A stretch of 64,000 nt of DNA, taken from assembly GCF_003732265.1 (NCBI RefSeq), contig NZ_MOBK01000006.1, forward strand, positions 434,001-498,000. Direction: 5' to 3'. The first letter of the stretch is position 1; each line of letters starts with the position of its first letter. Positions 54,466 to 63,510 of this stretch are shown here, in pieces. The notes under the pieces were generated by a model that searched no databases, was not told where the DNA came from, and saw nothing but the letters and a program-made list of their open reading frames with translations. A program made the position numbers and the translations under genes. The DNA is from Pseudomonas brassicacearum. Its GTDB lineage: Bacteria > Pseudomonadota > Gammaproteobacteria > Pseudomonadales > Pseudomonadaceae.

Positions 54466-55329
54466 ATGTTTGTCCTTTCGAAACAATCCGCGCTCGCGGC
54501 GGCGTCCACGAGCCTGTTCGTCCTGCTGTGGAGCAGCGGGGCGATCTTCTCCAAATGGGGCCTGGCGCATGCGTCGCCCTTTGCCTTTCTACTGGTGCGC
54601 TTCGCCATCGCCTTGTGCGGTCTGGTGTTGTTGGTGCCGTTGCTCAAGCTGAAGTTGCCCAAGGGCGGCAAGCCGATGCTGTATGCGATGGCCACGGGCG
54701 TGGTGTTGCTGGGGGCCTATCAGATTTTCTATCTGCTGGCCCTGGACCTGAAAGTCACCCCGGGCGTGATGGCGACGATCATGGGCGTGCAACCGATTCT
54801 GACCGTGGTACTGATGGAACGTCAGCGCTCCCTCAGCCGGATGTTCGGTCTGGGCCTGGGTCTGGCTGGATTGATCATGGTGGTGTATCAGGGTATCGGC
54901 CTGGCCGGCATGTCGATGGCCGGCATGCTCTTCGGATTGCTGGCGCTGGCGAGCATGACGTTCGGCTCGATCATGCAGAAACGCATCACCGACAATCCCC
55001 TCGGCACACTGCCGGTGCAATACCTGGCCGGGTTGTTACTGTGCGGCATTTTTGTGCCGTTCCAGCCGTTTCATTTTGAACACAGCACCGGGTTTATCGT
55101 GCCGGTGTTGTGGATGGGGCTGGTGGTTTCGGTGTTGGCGACGTTGCTCTTGTACCGCCTGATTGCCCGGGGCAACCTGGTGAATGTCACCAGCCTGTTC
55201 TACCTGGTGCCGGCGGTGACGGCGGTGATGGACTACCTGATCTTCGGCAACAAGCTGGCGGCGTTGAGCCTGCTGGGCATGCTGCTGATCATCGTCGGTC
55301 TGGTCTTCGTGTTCCGTAAAAACGCGTAA
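54466..55329 (+). CDS. EamA-family (DMT) transporter
   Basis: A 287-residue protein with ten predicted helices in two EamA halves (LFVLLWSSGAIFSKWGLAHA, then GMLFGLLALASMTFGSIMQK near residue 160). Such proteins export metabolites or amino acids. ATG at 54466 follows AGGTGG; a GTG at 54457 is also possible. Ends at a bidirectional terminator shared with the convergent LysR gene. Substrate unknown. Confidence 0.85.
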   Translation: MFVLSKQSALAAASTSLFVLLWSSGAIFSKWGLAHASPFAFLLVRFAIALCGLVLLVPLLKLKLPKGGKPMLYAMATGVVLLGAYQIFYLLALDLKVTPGVMATIMGVQPILTVVLMERQRSLSRMFGLGLGLAGLIMVVYQGIGLAGMSMAGMLFGLLALASMTFGSIMQKRITDNPLGTLPVQYLAGLLLCGIFVPFQPFHFEHSTGFIVPVLWMGLVVSVLATLLLYRLIARGNLVNVTSLFYLVPAVTAVMDYLIFGNKLAALSLLGMLLIIVGLVFVFRKNA

Positions 55330-55335
55330 ACCGAA

Positions 55336-55373
55336 AAAAGGCTCGGAGCACTCAATGCTCCGGGCCTTTTTAT
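55336..55373. terminator. Bidirectional rho-independent terminator
   Basis: AAAAGGCTCGGAGCA / TGCTCCGGGCCTTTTT stem with CTCAA loop, A and T tracts on both sides, between the convergent EamA and LysR genes. It overlaps the LysR stop codon. Confidence 0.85.
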
Positions 55374-56311
55374 TTGGCCAGCGCGTGCTCGGCCCGCACC
55401 GAATTCATGAACGCCTGCATCGCCGACGATTGAATGCGATGACGCCGGGTGATCAGCCCATAAGGCGGCAGCCGTGCTTCGAACTTGATTGGCAAAATCG
55501 CCAGTAAATCCCGACCGGGATAGTCCTCCACCACCGACACCGGCGTGACGCCGAGCATGTCGGTCTGCTGCACCAACGAGAGCAAGGTCATGATCGAGGT
55601 GGTTTCGACAATGCTGCTGGGGATGTCGACCCGCGCGTTGTGGAACACCTGATTGATAATGGCGCGCATCGGGCTGGGATGCTGTTGCAGCACCCAGGTC
55701 ATGTGCTGCAGTTCCGCCCAGCTCAGCTGCTTCTCCTGCGCCAGCGGATTTTTCGCCCCGGCGATCACGCACAAGGCTTCTTCACCGAGGCTGTCGAACA
55801 GCAACTCTTCGGCCCGCGCACCGGCCGGAATCCGCCCCAAGACGATATCCAGTTGATCCTGCAACAGCGCTTGCACCAGCACGTCGCTGGTGTCGACCTG
55901 GATGCTCATGGACAACCGCGGATGGCTCTGTTTCAAGGTCGCGATGGTGCGGGTCAACAAGCCCGAGGCCAGTGCCGGAATCGCACCGACCGCGACGCGG
56001 CCAAGGTTGCCGGACTCCAGCGCCACCAGTTCTTCACGCATGCCGCTGAGTTCGGCGAACACCATGCGTGCGTAGTAAATGACGGTTTCCCCGAACGGGG
56101 TGGCGCGCATGCCCCGGGGCAGGCGCTCGAAGAGTTCGACGCCGAGCAAGTCCTCGGCTTCGTGGAGCATTTTGGTCGCGGCCGGTTGGGTCATGCCGAT
56201 GTGGTCGGCGGCGCGGCGCAACGAGCCGAATTCCTGCAACGCGAGCATCAACCGCAGTTGGCGCAGACGCAGTCGACTGTGGATCACATTGGCAGCAGGA
56301 ATTCGGGTCAT
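55370..56311 (-). CDS. LysR-family transcriptional regulator
   Basis: A 313-residue LysR regulator with helix SLRRAADHIGMTQPAATKML and effector domain. ATG at 56311; the longer frame adds 21 residues without family similarity. It lies 70 bp upstream (in direction) from tctA on the same strand, at the end of the tct gene group, and is the best local candidate to control the tct and MFS-amidohydrolase-pdxA2-dehydratase genes through the sites near 59632 and 63354. Confidence 0.88.
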   Translation of the reverse strand: MTRIPAANVIHSRLRLRQLRLMLALQEFGSLRRAADHIGMTQPAATKMLHEAEDLLGVELFERLPRGMRATPFGETVIYYARMVFAELSGMREELVALESGNLGRVAVGAIPALASGLLTRTIATLKQSHPRLSMSIQVDTSDVLVQALLQDQLDIVLGRIPAGARAEELLFDSLGEEALCVIAGAKNPLAQEKQLSWAELQHMTWVLQQHPSPMRAIINQVFHNARVDIPSSIVETTSIMTLLSLVQQTDMLGVTPVSVVEDYPGRDLLAILPIKFEARLPPYGLITRRHRIQSSAMQAFMNSVRAEHALAK

Positions 56312-56381
56312 GGGCCGTGGCTCGCAAGGAAGTCTGCGGCAAGCCTGACAACAAATGTCAGGCGTTGCCAGCATTGCTGTG

Positions 56382-57911
56382 TCACAGCACCGATTTGGGT
56401 TTGGCGACGTGGGATTTGCGCAGGCCCATCAGGCCACCCAGCGCCTTGGAAATCAGCGGCCAGAACAGCATCAATAGCGCCGCCGTGGTCAGGCTGCCCA
56501 CCAGTGGGTTGGACCAGAAGATCCCCAGATGACCGTCAGAAAACAGCATCGACTGACGGAACGCATCTTCAGCCTTGTCGCCCAACACCGCCGCCAGCAC
56601 CAGTGGCGCAATCGGATAGCCGAGTTTCTTGAACAGGTAACCCAGCGCGCCGAAGCCGAGCATCAGCACCACGTCGAAGAACGAGTTGTGCACCGAGTAG
56701 GCACCGATGGCGCAGACCATGATGATGATCGGCGCGATGATCGAGAACGGAATCCGCAGGATCGAGGCAAACAGCGGCACGGTGGCCAACACCACGATCA
56801 GGCTGACCACGTTGCCCAGATACATGCTGGCGATCAGGCCCCAGACAAAATCATGCTGCTCGACGAACAGCGTCGGGCCAGGGTGCAGGCCCCAGATCAT
56901 CAAGCCGCCGAGCATCACCGCCGCCGTGGCCGAACCGGGAATACCCAGGGTCAGCATCGGCAGCAGGGCGCTGGTGCCGGCGGCGTGGTCGGCGGTTTCC
57001 GGGGCGATCACGCCTTCGAGTTCACCTTTGCCGAAGTTCTCGCGGTTCTTCGAGAATCGCCGTGCCAGGCTGTAGCTCATGAACGACGCGGCAGTCGGGC
57101 CGCCAGGGGTGATGCCCATCCAGCAACCGACCAGCGTGCTGCGCACAATCGTCCACCAGTAACGTGGCAACTTGGCCCAGGTGCGCAGGATGATCATCGG
57201 TGTGATACGCGCATGCTCGCCGCGAAACACCAGGCCTTCCTCGACGGTGCAGAGGATTTCACCGATACCGAACAAACCGATCACCGCCACTTCGAAACTG
57301 ATGCCAGTCATCAAAGTTGGCTGGTCGAACGTCAGGCGCAGGTTGCCGGACACCGTGTCCATGCCGACCGCCGCCATGGCAAAACCGATCATCATCGCCA
57401 CCACGGTTTTCAGTGGAGGGTTCTTGCTCATACCGATGAAGGTGCAGAACGCCAACAGGTACACCGCGAAGAACTCCGGCGAGCTGAACGACATGGCAAA
57501 CGCGGCAATTTTTGTCGACAGAAACGTCAGCAACAATACCCCGGCCAATGCGCCAATCAGCGCGGAACTGAACGCTGCCGTCAGTGCCTCGGCGGCTCGG
57601 CCTTCACGGGCCATCGGGTAACCGTCGAACGTCGTCGCCACCGATGAGGGCTCACCGGGAATGTTGAACAGAATCGAGGTGATCGAGCCGCCGAACAGCG
57701 CGCCCCAATACATGCACGACAGCAGAATGATCGCCGACACCGGCGACATGGTGAACGTCAGCGGCAGCAGCAACGCCACGCCATTGGGGGCGCCGAGGCC
57801 GGGCAACACGCCGACCAGAATGCCCAGCAGCACGCCGATCACCATCAGGCCGATGTGGCCCGGGGTCAGGATCAGGTTCATGCCTTGCAGCAGGGAATCG
57901 AACTCGCTCAT
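56382..57911 (-). CDS. tctA: Tripartite tricarboxylate transporter, large permease TctA
   Basis: A 509-residue membrane protein with about twelve helices. GVLPGLGAPNGVALLLPLTF and FNIPGEPSSVATTFDGYPMA are hallmark TctA segments. It overlaps tctB by ATGA. With TctB and TctC it imports organic acids using an ion gradient; the substrate is likely an acid used by the adjacent enzymes. Confidence 0.92.
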   Translation of the reverse strand: MSEFDSLLQGMNLILTPGHIGLMVIGVLLGILVGVLPGLGAPNGVALLLPLTFTMSPVSAIILLSCMYWGALFGGSITSILFNIPGEPSSVATTFDGYPMAREGRAAEALTAAFSSALIGALAGVLLLTFLSTKIAAFAMSFSSPEFFAVYLLAFCTFIGMSKNPPLKTVVAMMIGFAMAAVGMDTVSGNLRLTFDQPTLMTGISFEVAVIGLFGIGEILCTVEEGLVFRGEHARITPMIILRTWAKLPRYWWTIVRSTLVGCWMGITPGGPTAASFMSYSLARRFSKNRENFGKGELEGVIAPETADHAAGTSALLPMLTLGIPGSATAAVMLGGLMIWGLHPGPTLFVEQHDFVWGLIASMYLGNVVSLIVVLATVPLFASILRIPFSIIAPIIIMVCAIGAYSVHNSFFDVVLMLGFGALGYLFKKLGYPIAPLVLAAVLGDKAEDAFRQSMLFSDGHLGIFWSNPLVGSLTTAALLMLFWPLISKALGGLMGLRKSHVAKPKSVL

Positions 57912-58441
57912 TTGAAATTTCTCCCGGCCAGGGCAATCCAGTCGCCCATCGGGCCGGCATCCAGCGGGACCTTGAACCACAGCGCGAAAATCAGGTAGCT
58001 GGCGAGCACCGCGCCCAGCGACACCGTGCCGATCATCAGCTTGCCGTAGGGTTTGACGCGGACCTTGTCACGCCACATGAACCAGGCGATGAAACAGGCT
58101 GAGGCCACATAGATGCCGGTGAACGGCATGGCGCCGACAAATAGCGCAATCGGGATGAACACCGACAACACTTGCTTGAACGCGCTGCGGCTGACGAACG
58201 AAACGCTCAGGGCTTGCCAGCGCACCACGGTCAACACACCGTTGCCGACACTGGCGGCGCTCAACAGCAGGCCGATGTAGAAGGGAAAGTAACCCGGCTC
58301 GGGGCCGGAATCGCCCCAGCCGATACCTTGTTCGACGCTGCCGAACATCACCACCGCGCCGATCAGCGTGGTGAAGAGTGTCAGACCGAGTTCGACCCAG
58401 CGGGTGCCGACCAGCGCCGGTGAATCCGAAGATTGGGACAT
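57908..58441 (-). CDS. tctB: Tripartite tricarboxylate transporter, small permease TctB
   Basis: A 177-residue, four-helix protein with LFTTLIGAVVMFGSVEQGIGWGD split around the typical SGPEPGYFPFYIGLLL segment. It sits between tctC and tctA, with an ATGA overlap into tctA. Confidence 0.88.
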   Translation of the reverse strand: MSQSSDSPALVGTRWVELGLTLFTTLIGAVVMFGSVEQGIGWGDSGPEPGYFPFYIGLLLSAASVGNGVLTVVRWQALSVSFVSRSAFKQVLSVFIPIALFVGAMPFTGIYVASACFIAWFMWRDKVRVKPYGKLMIGTVSLGAVLASYLIFALWFKVPLDAGPMGDWIALAGRNFK

Positions 58442-58493
58442 GAAACACCTCCAGCAGGTGACGGCCGCGCGCGTGCGGACGGCCGTTGGCGAC

Positions 58494-59510
58494 TCAGTTT
58501 TTCAGCCAGCCGGCTTCTTTGAACACCGGGGTCACGCGCGCGGTGTCTTTCTCAATGTAGGCGGTCAGCGGCTCGCCTTCGAGGAAGGTCGGAACCAGCG
58601 CGTTCTGCTTCACGTACGCCTTGAACTCAGGCGTCTCGGTGACTTTGCGCATCAGCTCGACATAGAACGCGCGCTGTTCGGCCGTGACGTCGCCAGGCAT
58701 GAACACGGTGCGCGGGAAGCGGTACTGATCGATGCCCAGGCCTTCTTCGTGGCAAGTCGGCACGTCGGCCCAGGATTTATCCCCGGCGACTTTCTCGGTG
58801 TAGTTCATGCGCTCTTTACTGAAGACGCACAGTGGCTCGACCTGGTCGCCACGCCATTGGCTGATGCTTTCGCTGGGGTTGTTGACGTTGGCGGCGATGT
58901 GTTTGCCGGCCAGTTGGGTCGCGGCTTCACTGCCGCTCTTGAACGGGATGTAGACGAGTTTGGCGTCGTTGGTCTGGTTCAGCAGCAGGGTCAGGGTCTG
59001 GTCGACATCCTTGGACTGGCTGCCGCCCATGCGCAGGTTCGACGGGTCAGCCTTGACCGCGGCGTAGAAGCCCTTGGCGTCCTTCCACGGCGCGTCTTTG
59101 TAGCTCCAGAGAATGAAGTCATCCTCGGCCACGGCGGCGACGGGCGTCAGTTCCTGCCATTGGTAACCGAGCTTGGACACCAGCGGCAACAGGTAGATGT
59201 TGTTGGTGCCGATCACCAGTTTTTCCGCGTCGCCCTTGTTCATTTTCAGGTCGAGAAAGGCTTCGGCACCATTGCCGCCGCCCTTGTTCAGGACGATGGT
59301 ATTCACATCGAGAAATTTGTGGGTGGTGATGATCGACTGGATCAGGCGACCGAGTTGGTCAGTGCCGCCACCGGGACCACCGGCGACGACGATTTCGACA
59401 TTCTTGTCCGGCTGCCAGGCAGCGTTGGCGAGAGCGGGAAGGGCGCCTGCGGCGATCAGTGTGCAGCCGAGAAACAAACGGGATGTGCGACGGACGAATG
59501 CATTTCGCAT
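58494..59510 (-). CDS. tctC: Tripartite tricarboxylate transporter, periplasmic binding protein TctC
   Basis: A 338-residue exported binding protein. Residues 1-30 form a signal peptide (cleavage after ANA). The mature part begins WQPDKNVEIVVAGGPGGGTD, the TctC ligand-loop signature, and IPFKSGSEAATQLAGKHI follows. First gene of tctCBA. The ligand is unknown; likely a carboxylic acid. Confidence 0.9.
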   Translation of the reverse strand: MRNAFVRRTSRLFLGCTLIAAGALPALANAAWQPDKNVEIVVAGGPGGGTDQLGRLIQSIITTHKFLDVNTIVLNKGGGNGAEAFLDLKMNKGDAEKLVIGTNNIYLLPLVSKLGYQWQELTPVAAVAEDDFILWSYKDAPWKDAKGFYAAVKADPSNLRMGGSQSKDVDQTLTLLLNQTNDAKLVYIPFKSGSEAATQLAGKHIAANVNNPSESISQWRGDQVEPLCVFSKERMNYTEKVAGDKSWADVPTCHEEGLGIDQYRFPRTVFMPGDVTAEQRAFYVELMRKVTETPEFKAYVKQNALVPTFLEGEPLTAYIEKDTARVTPVFKEAGWLKN

Positions 59511-59631
59511 GATGGAAGGGCCTCGTTTTTGTAGTTGTTATGAGTGGCTTGTCGATGCTCGATTGCTGCAAGCCTGGCCTGAGTGTGTGAAGCCTCGGGG
59601 CCCGCGTCTAGTCAAAACAATACATACACCG

Positions 59632-59646
59632 ATAGCCTGGGGTTAT
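59632..59646. promoter_or_regulatory. Candidate regulator site ATAGCCTGGGGTTAT
   Basis: A 15-bp element in the divergent tctC/MFS promoter region. It fits ATA-N9-TAT (T-N11-A, LysR type) and matches, with 13 of 15 bases, the reverse complement of 63354-63368. Further GATARCC-type half-sites lie at about 59769-59775 and 59800-59807 on the opposite strand. Confidence 0.5.
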
Positions 59647-59671
59647 AGGTCTGTCAGTGAAAAGGAGGGCG

Positions 59672-59797
59672 ATGGCTCTAGGCTTTGCTCCAGAGCACTT
59701 TACGAGGAAAGTCGAAAGCGCGATATCCGTTGAAAGCCGAGTGAAAGCCGGGCGTGCCATAACTCGAGGCTATCGCCTGATTTCAAGTTTTGATTAG
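59672..59797 (+). CDS. Possible 41-residue small protein with strong ribosome site
   Basis: ATG at 59672 follows AAAAGGAGGGCG, an excellent Shine-Dalgarno. The ORF reads MALGFAPEHFTRKVES, then AISVESRVKAGRAITRG and ends LISSFD. It is basic, without membrane helices, and stops 92 bp before the MFS start. It could be a leader peptide or a small regulator. No homologue known to me. Confidence 0.4.
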   Translation: MALGFAPEHFTRKVESAISVESRVKAGRAITRGYRLISSFD

Positions 59798-59889
59798 ACG
59801 GTTATCACTGAGCCTTCGATAGTGCTCATCAATGCCGCCAGTCAGCGGCAATGTCGTCACCACAAAAATAATAAAACGAGGTACGCACC

Positions 59890-61230
59890 ATGGCTCGTCC
59901 CAGTGCTTCCCTGCATCTGTCTGACGCAGGTGTTCAATCAACGGCAGCGGTCACCCCGCTTACCGGTGCGACCAAAGCCAGCAGCGTACGCTGGCGGATT
60001 TTCGCGATTGTCTTTGCGTTGACCATGGTCAACCTGATCGATCGCGTGTCGCTGTCGATTGCGATGCCAACCATCGCCCATGAATTCTCCCTGTCGCCGA
60101 GCCTGCAAGGGCTGATCCTCAGCAGCTTCTTCTGGGCCTATGCGCTGTTGCAGATTCCCGGTGGCTGGCTGATTGACCGTTTCGGTCCGCATCGGGTGAT
60201 CAGTTGGTCCACGGGGTTGTGGGGGACTTTTCAGGTCATCGCGGCTTTTGCCACGGGCGGCGTGTCACTGCTGTTCGCCCGCGTTGCATTGGGGGCCGCC
60301 GAGGCGCCCTTGTTTCCGTCCGGCGGCAAGCTGATTTCCCTGTGGCTGGCGCCGAGCGAGCGCAGTCGCGGCGCGGTGCTGATGGACAGTGGCAGCCCCT
60401 TGGGCGTGGCACTGGGCGGATTGATCATTGCGTATCTCATCGCTTCGCTCGATTCGTGGCGTCTGGCGTTCGTGATCGCCGGGATTGCAACGCTGGTGCT
60501 GGCCTGGGTGGCGCGGCGTTATCTGCGCGATGACCCGGCCACGCATCCGCAAGTGAATAGCCAGGAGCTGGAGAAGATCAATGCCGGACGCGCCACCCCG
60601 GCAGCCGAAGCTGCCCGTGCGCCGGTCAAGGGGCTGGGCATTGCGGCCCGTTCACTGACGGGGCTGCTGATCGGACGTGCGAGTTGGGCAATGGTCTATT
60701 TCGGTTTGCTGACCTGGGGCCCGAGTTATCTGGCGCAGGCTCGTGGTTTCGATATCAAGGGTATTGGCGCGGCGACCTTCGTGATTTTCATCTGCGGTGC
60801 GCTGGGTTCATTGACCGGTGGTTTCCTCTGCGATGGCTTGATTCGCAAAGGTGTGAGCCGCGGTGTGGCGGTCAAGAGCCTGCTGGCGTTTTCCGGTGTC
60901 GTGGCGTTGGGCGCGTTCCTGTTGCTGCCGACCCTGAGCGATCCTTTTGCGGCGGTGGCGCTGTTGGCGATGACCGCGTTTTTCCTGATGTGGGGCAGCC
61001 TCTACTGGAGCTTCCCGGCGTTGCTGGCGGCGCCGGCGCGGGTCGGTTTGATCGGCGGCGTGATGAACATGGCCGGCAGCACGGGCGGTATCGCGGTGCC
61101 GATTCTGGTGGGCGTCATTGTGCAAATGGCCGGCGGATTTGCGCCGGTGCTGGGGTTCTTTGCCGTGTGCTCGGCGGTCTTCGTGTTGGCCACATTGTTT
61201 ATCAGCCTGGATGAGGTGCGTCATGACTAA
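59890..61230 (+). CDS. MFS transporter, anion:cation symporter (ACS) type
   Basis: A 446-residue MFS protein with twelve helices. Helix 1 contains MVNLIDRVSLSIAMPTI, a segment like that in hexuronate, tartrate and phthalate carriers. GGWLIDRFGPHR is the helix 2-3 loop. It overlaps the amidohydrolase start by 8 nt. A second carrier for the same acid beside TctCBA, or for a related compound, is likely. Confidence 0.85.
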   Translation: MARPSASLHLSDAGVQSTAAVTPLTGATKASSVRWRIFAIVFALTMVNLIDRVSLSIAMPTIAHEFSLSPSLQGLILSSFFWAYALLQIPGGWLIDRFGPHRVISWSTGLWGTFQVIAAFATGGVSLLFARVALGAAEAPLFPSGGKLISLWLAPSERSRGAVLMDSGSPLGVALGGLIIAYLIASLDSWRLAFVIAGIATLVLAWVARRYLRDDPATHPQVNSQELEKINAGRATPAAEAARAPVKGLGIAARSLTGLLIGRASWAMVYFGLLTWGPSYLAQARGFDIKGIGAATFVIFICGALGSLTGGFLCDGLIRKGVSRGVAVKSLLAFSGVVALGAFLLLPTLSDPFAAVALLAMTAFFLMWGSLYWSFPALLAAPARVGLIGGVMNMAGSTGGIAVPILVGVIVQMAGGFAPVLGFFAVCSAVFVLATLFISLDEVRHD

Positions 61231-62179
61231 GTTGTGGGACGGCCCGATCGTAGACGCCCATCACCATTTCTGGGACCCGGCGATCAATGACCATCCGTGG
61301 CTCGCGCCCGAGGCCAACATTCCGTTTCGCTACGGTGACTACAGCGCGATCAAGCGTCGCTATTTTCCCGATGACTACTTCGCCGATGCCGGTGCCCATA
61401 ACGTCGTGCAAACGGTGTACGTCGAGACCGAATGGAACCCGCAAGACCCGATTGGCGAAACCCGTTTCATCGAGGGGCTGGCCGCTCGCTACGGCGTGCC
61501 AAATGCCATCGTCGCGCAAGCCTGGCTCGACCATCCGGACGCCATCGCGTTGCTGACCGAGCAAGCGGCTTTCAAGTACGTGCGCAGCGTGCGCCACAAG
61601 CCCGGTGGCCCGATTGCACCGGAACAGGTTGGGCACGTGCGCAGCCTGATGAGCGACGAACACTGGCGTCGAAGTTACGCCGCGCTCGAAGGCCTGGGCC
61701 TGCATTTCGACTTGCAGACGCCCTGGTGGAATCTGCACGAAGCCGAACGCCTGGCCCGGGATTTTCCCGGCATCACGCTGATTCTCAACCACGCCGGATT
61801 GCCCAACGACCGCAGTGCCGAAGGCCTGGCCGGTTGGCGCCTGGCGATGGCGCGGCTGGCGCAGTGGCCGAACGTGCGGGTGAAGATTTCCGGCCTGGGG
61901 CAGGGCGGTCAACGCTGGCGCGCCAAGGACAATGCCTGGATCGTGCGCGAAGTCATCGCCATGTTCGGCAGCGACCGGGCGATGTTCGCCAGCAACTTTC
62001 CCGTGGACAGCCTGTGCGGCTCGTTCGACGACATCTACAGCGGTTTCAAATCCATCGTTGCCGATTTTCCGAGTGCCGATCAGGAACGACTTTTCTACAG
62101 CAATGCGCAGCGGATCTATCGCTGCGAGCCTTGCGCCATTGACCGGGCGCGGCCTGAATCCTTGAGGAGTGAAGCATGA
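61223..62179 (+). CDS. Amidohydrolase-2 family protein (lactonase-like)
   Basis: A 318-residue metal-dependent hydrolase. The N-terminal VDAHHHFWDP gives the HxH-type metal motif, later NHAGLPNDRS, and MFASNFPVDSL near the end gives the conserved Asp. It resembles the fuconolactonase/2-pyrone-4,6-dicarboxylate hydrolase group. It probably opens a sugar-acid lactone or a related ring. Coupled by ATGA to the PdxA2-like gene. Confidence 0.85.
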   Translation: MTKLWDGPIVDAHHHFWDPAINDHPWLAPEANIPFRYGDYSAIKRRYFPDDYFADAGAHNVVQTVYVETEWNPQDPIGETRFIEGLAARYGVPNAIVAQAWLDHPDAIALLTEQAAFKYVRSVRHKPGGPIAPEQVGHVRSLMSDEHWRRSYAALEGLGLHFDLQTPWWNLHEAERLARDFPGITLILNHAGLPNDRSAEGLAGWRLAMARLAQWPNVRVKISGLGQGGQRWRAKDNAWIVREVIAMFGSDRAMFASNFPVDSLCGSFDDIYSGFKSIVADFPSADQERLFYSNAQRIYRCEPCAIDRARPESLRSEA

Positions 62180-63180
62180 ACAAAACCACCATCGCGATGG
62201 TCCTGGGCGACCCGGCCGGCATCGGCCCGGAACTGATCGCTCGCCTGCTCGCCGAGCCCGAAGTGCGCCGTCAGGCCAATGTGATTTTGATCGCCGACGA
62301 AGCAGAAATGCGTCACGGCATGCGCATCGCCGGGATGGAATTTCCGTACCGTCGCGTCGAGTCGCTGGAGCACCTTTCATTCGTTGATGACACGCCGCTG
62401 TTCTATGACTTTCGCGGCGACACGGTTGGCGAGTTTGCGCGCAATGAAGCCAGCATTGTCGGCGGTCGCTACAGCCTCGACACCCTGGAAAAAGCCCTGC
62501 GCCTGACCGAGGCCGGCATCACCGACTCCGTGCTGTTCGGACCGCTGAACAAGACCTCGCTGCACATGGCTGGCATGGCGCATAACGATGAGTTGCACTG
62601 GTTCGCCGAGTTGCTGGATTTCCATGGGCCGTTCTGTGAGTTCAACGTGCTCGATAACTTGTGGACGTCGCGGGTGACTTCCCACGTGGCGCTGGCTGAA
62701 GTGCCGGGCATGCTCACGCAGGCGCGGGTGGTGGCAGCCATTCAGTTGATCGACACCGCGCTCAAGCGTAACGGCCTGGAAAAACCGCGTATCGGCGTGT
62801 GTGGGCTGAACCCGCATAATGGCGACAACGGCTCGTTCGGTCGCGAAGAACTGGACATCATCGGCCCCGCCGTGCGCTCCGCCCAGGCGTTGGGGATTGC
62901 GGCGGAAGGGCCGTACCCGGGGGACACGATTTTCCTCAAGGTGCAGGGCGATGCCAGTGCCTTCGACGCGGTGGTGACGATGTATCACGACCAGGGACAG
63001 ATCGCGATCAAGTTGATGGGCTTCTCCCGCGGCGTGACGGTACAGGGCGGCTTGCCGATACCGATCACCACCCCGGCCCATGGCACCGCATTCGACATTG
63101 CGGGGCAGGGCAAAGCGAATGTCGGCGCGATCCGCCAGGCGTTCGAAATCGCCTGCCGGATGGGCACCAACAACTACTGA
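62176..63180 (+). CDS. pdxA2: PdxA-family dehydrogenase, PdxA2-like catabolic paralogue
   Basis: A 334-residue NAD(P)-dependent PdxA-family enzyme. Metal-ligand histidines are visible in SHVALAEVPGML, MYHDQGQIAIK and PAHGTAFDIAGQG, and LNPHNGDNGSFG is a further conserved loop. Family members include 4-hydroxythreonine-4-phosphate, D-threonate-4-phosphate and diol-dicarboxylate (TphB) dehydrogenases. Its operon with an amidohydrolase and transporters points to catabolism rather than PLP synthesis. No DUF1537 kinase is in the window. Confidence 0.85.
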   Translation: MNKTTIAMVLGDPAGIGPELIARLLAEPEVRRQANVILIADEAEMRHGMRIAGMEFPYRRVESLEHLSFVDDTPLFYDFRGDTVGEFARNEASIVGGRYSLDTLEKALRLTEAGITDSVLFGPLNKTSLHMAGMAHNDELHWFAELLDFHGPFCEFNVLDNLWTSRVTSHVALAEVPGMLTQARVVAAIQLIDTALKRNGLEKPRIGVCGLNPHNGDNGSFGREELDIIGPAVRSAQALGIAAEGPYPGDTIFLKVQGDASAFDAVVTMYHDQGQIAIKLMGFSRGVTVQGGLPIPITTPAHGTAFDIAGQGKANVGAIRQAFEIACRMGTNNY

Positions 63181-63210
63181 TCCACAATCACTCAATCAAT
63201 ATAGATCCCC

Positions 63211-63300
63211 TGTGGGAGCGGGCTTGCTCGCGAAAGCGGTGTGTCAGACAGCATTTATGTCGACTGACCCACCGCTTTCGCGAGCAAGCCCGCTCCCACA
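63211..63300. repeat. REP pair
   Basis: Inverted REP cores with inner GTGTGTCAGACAGC...GTCGACTGACCCACC, between pdxA2 and the dehydratase gene. Confidence 0.92.
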
Positions 63301-63317
63301 TTTGTTTTGTACTGGGG

Positions 63318-63368
63318 CTGATAACCCGATCTGCCTGATAACTCGATTTTGCGATCACCCCAGGTTAT
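63318..63368. promoter_or_regulatory. Regulatory region of the dehydratase gene, repeated GATAAC sites
   Basis: CTGATAACCCGAT (63318-63330) and CTGATAACTCGAT (63335-63347) are direct repeats with a 17-bp period and one mismatch. ATCACCCCAGGTTAT (63354-63368) is the reverse complement of ATAACCTGGGGTGAT and matches 13 of 15 bases of the element at 59632-59646. Confidence 0.5.
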
Positions 63369-63510
63369 CGCCGGATACGCATAAGTGATTATCCGCACCC
63401 CCGAGCGCTGGCTAAAGTCGCTCCATCGAATGCCTGGAACCTGCTACCCGAGCGGTTCTGCGCAGCGACCCAACAACTACAAGAAGCCGGCAGCGCAAGG
63501 AATTGTATTC

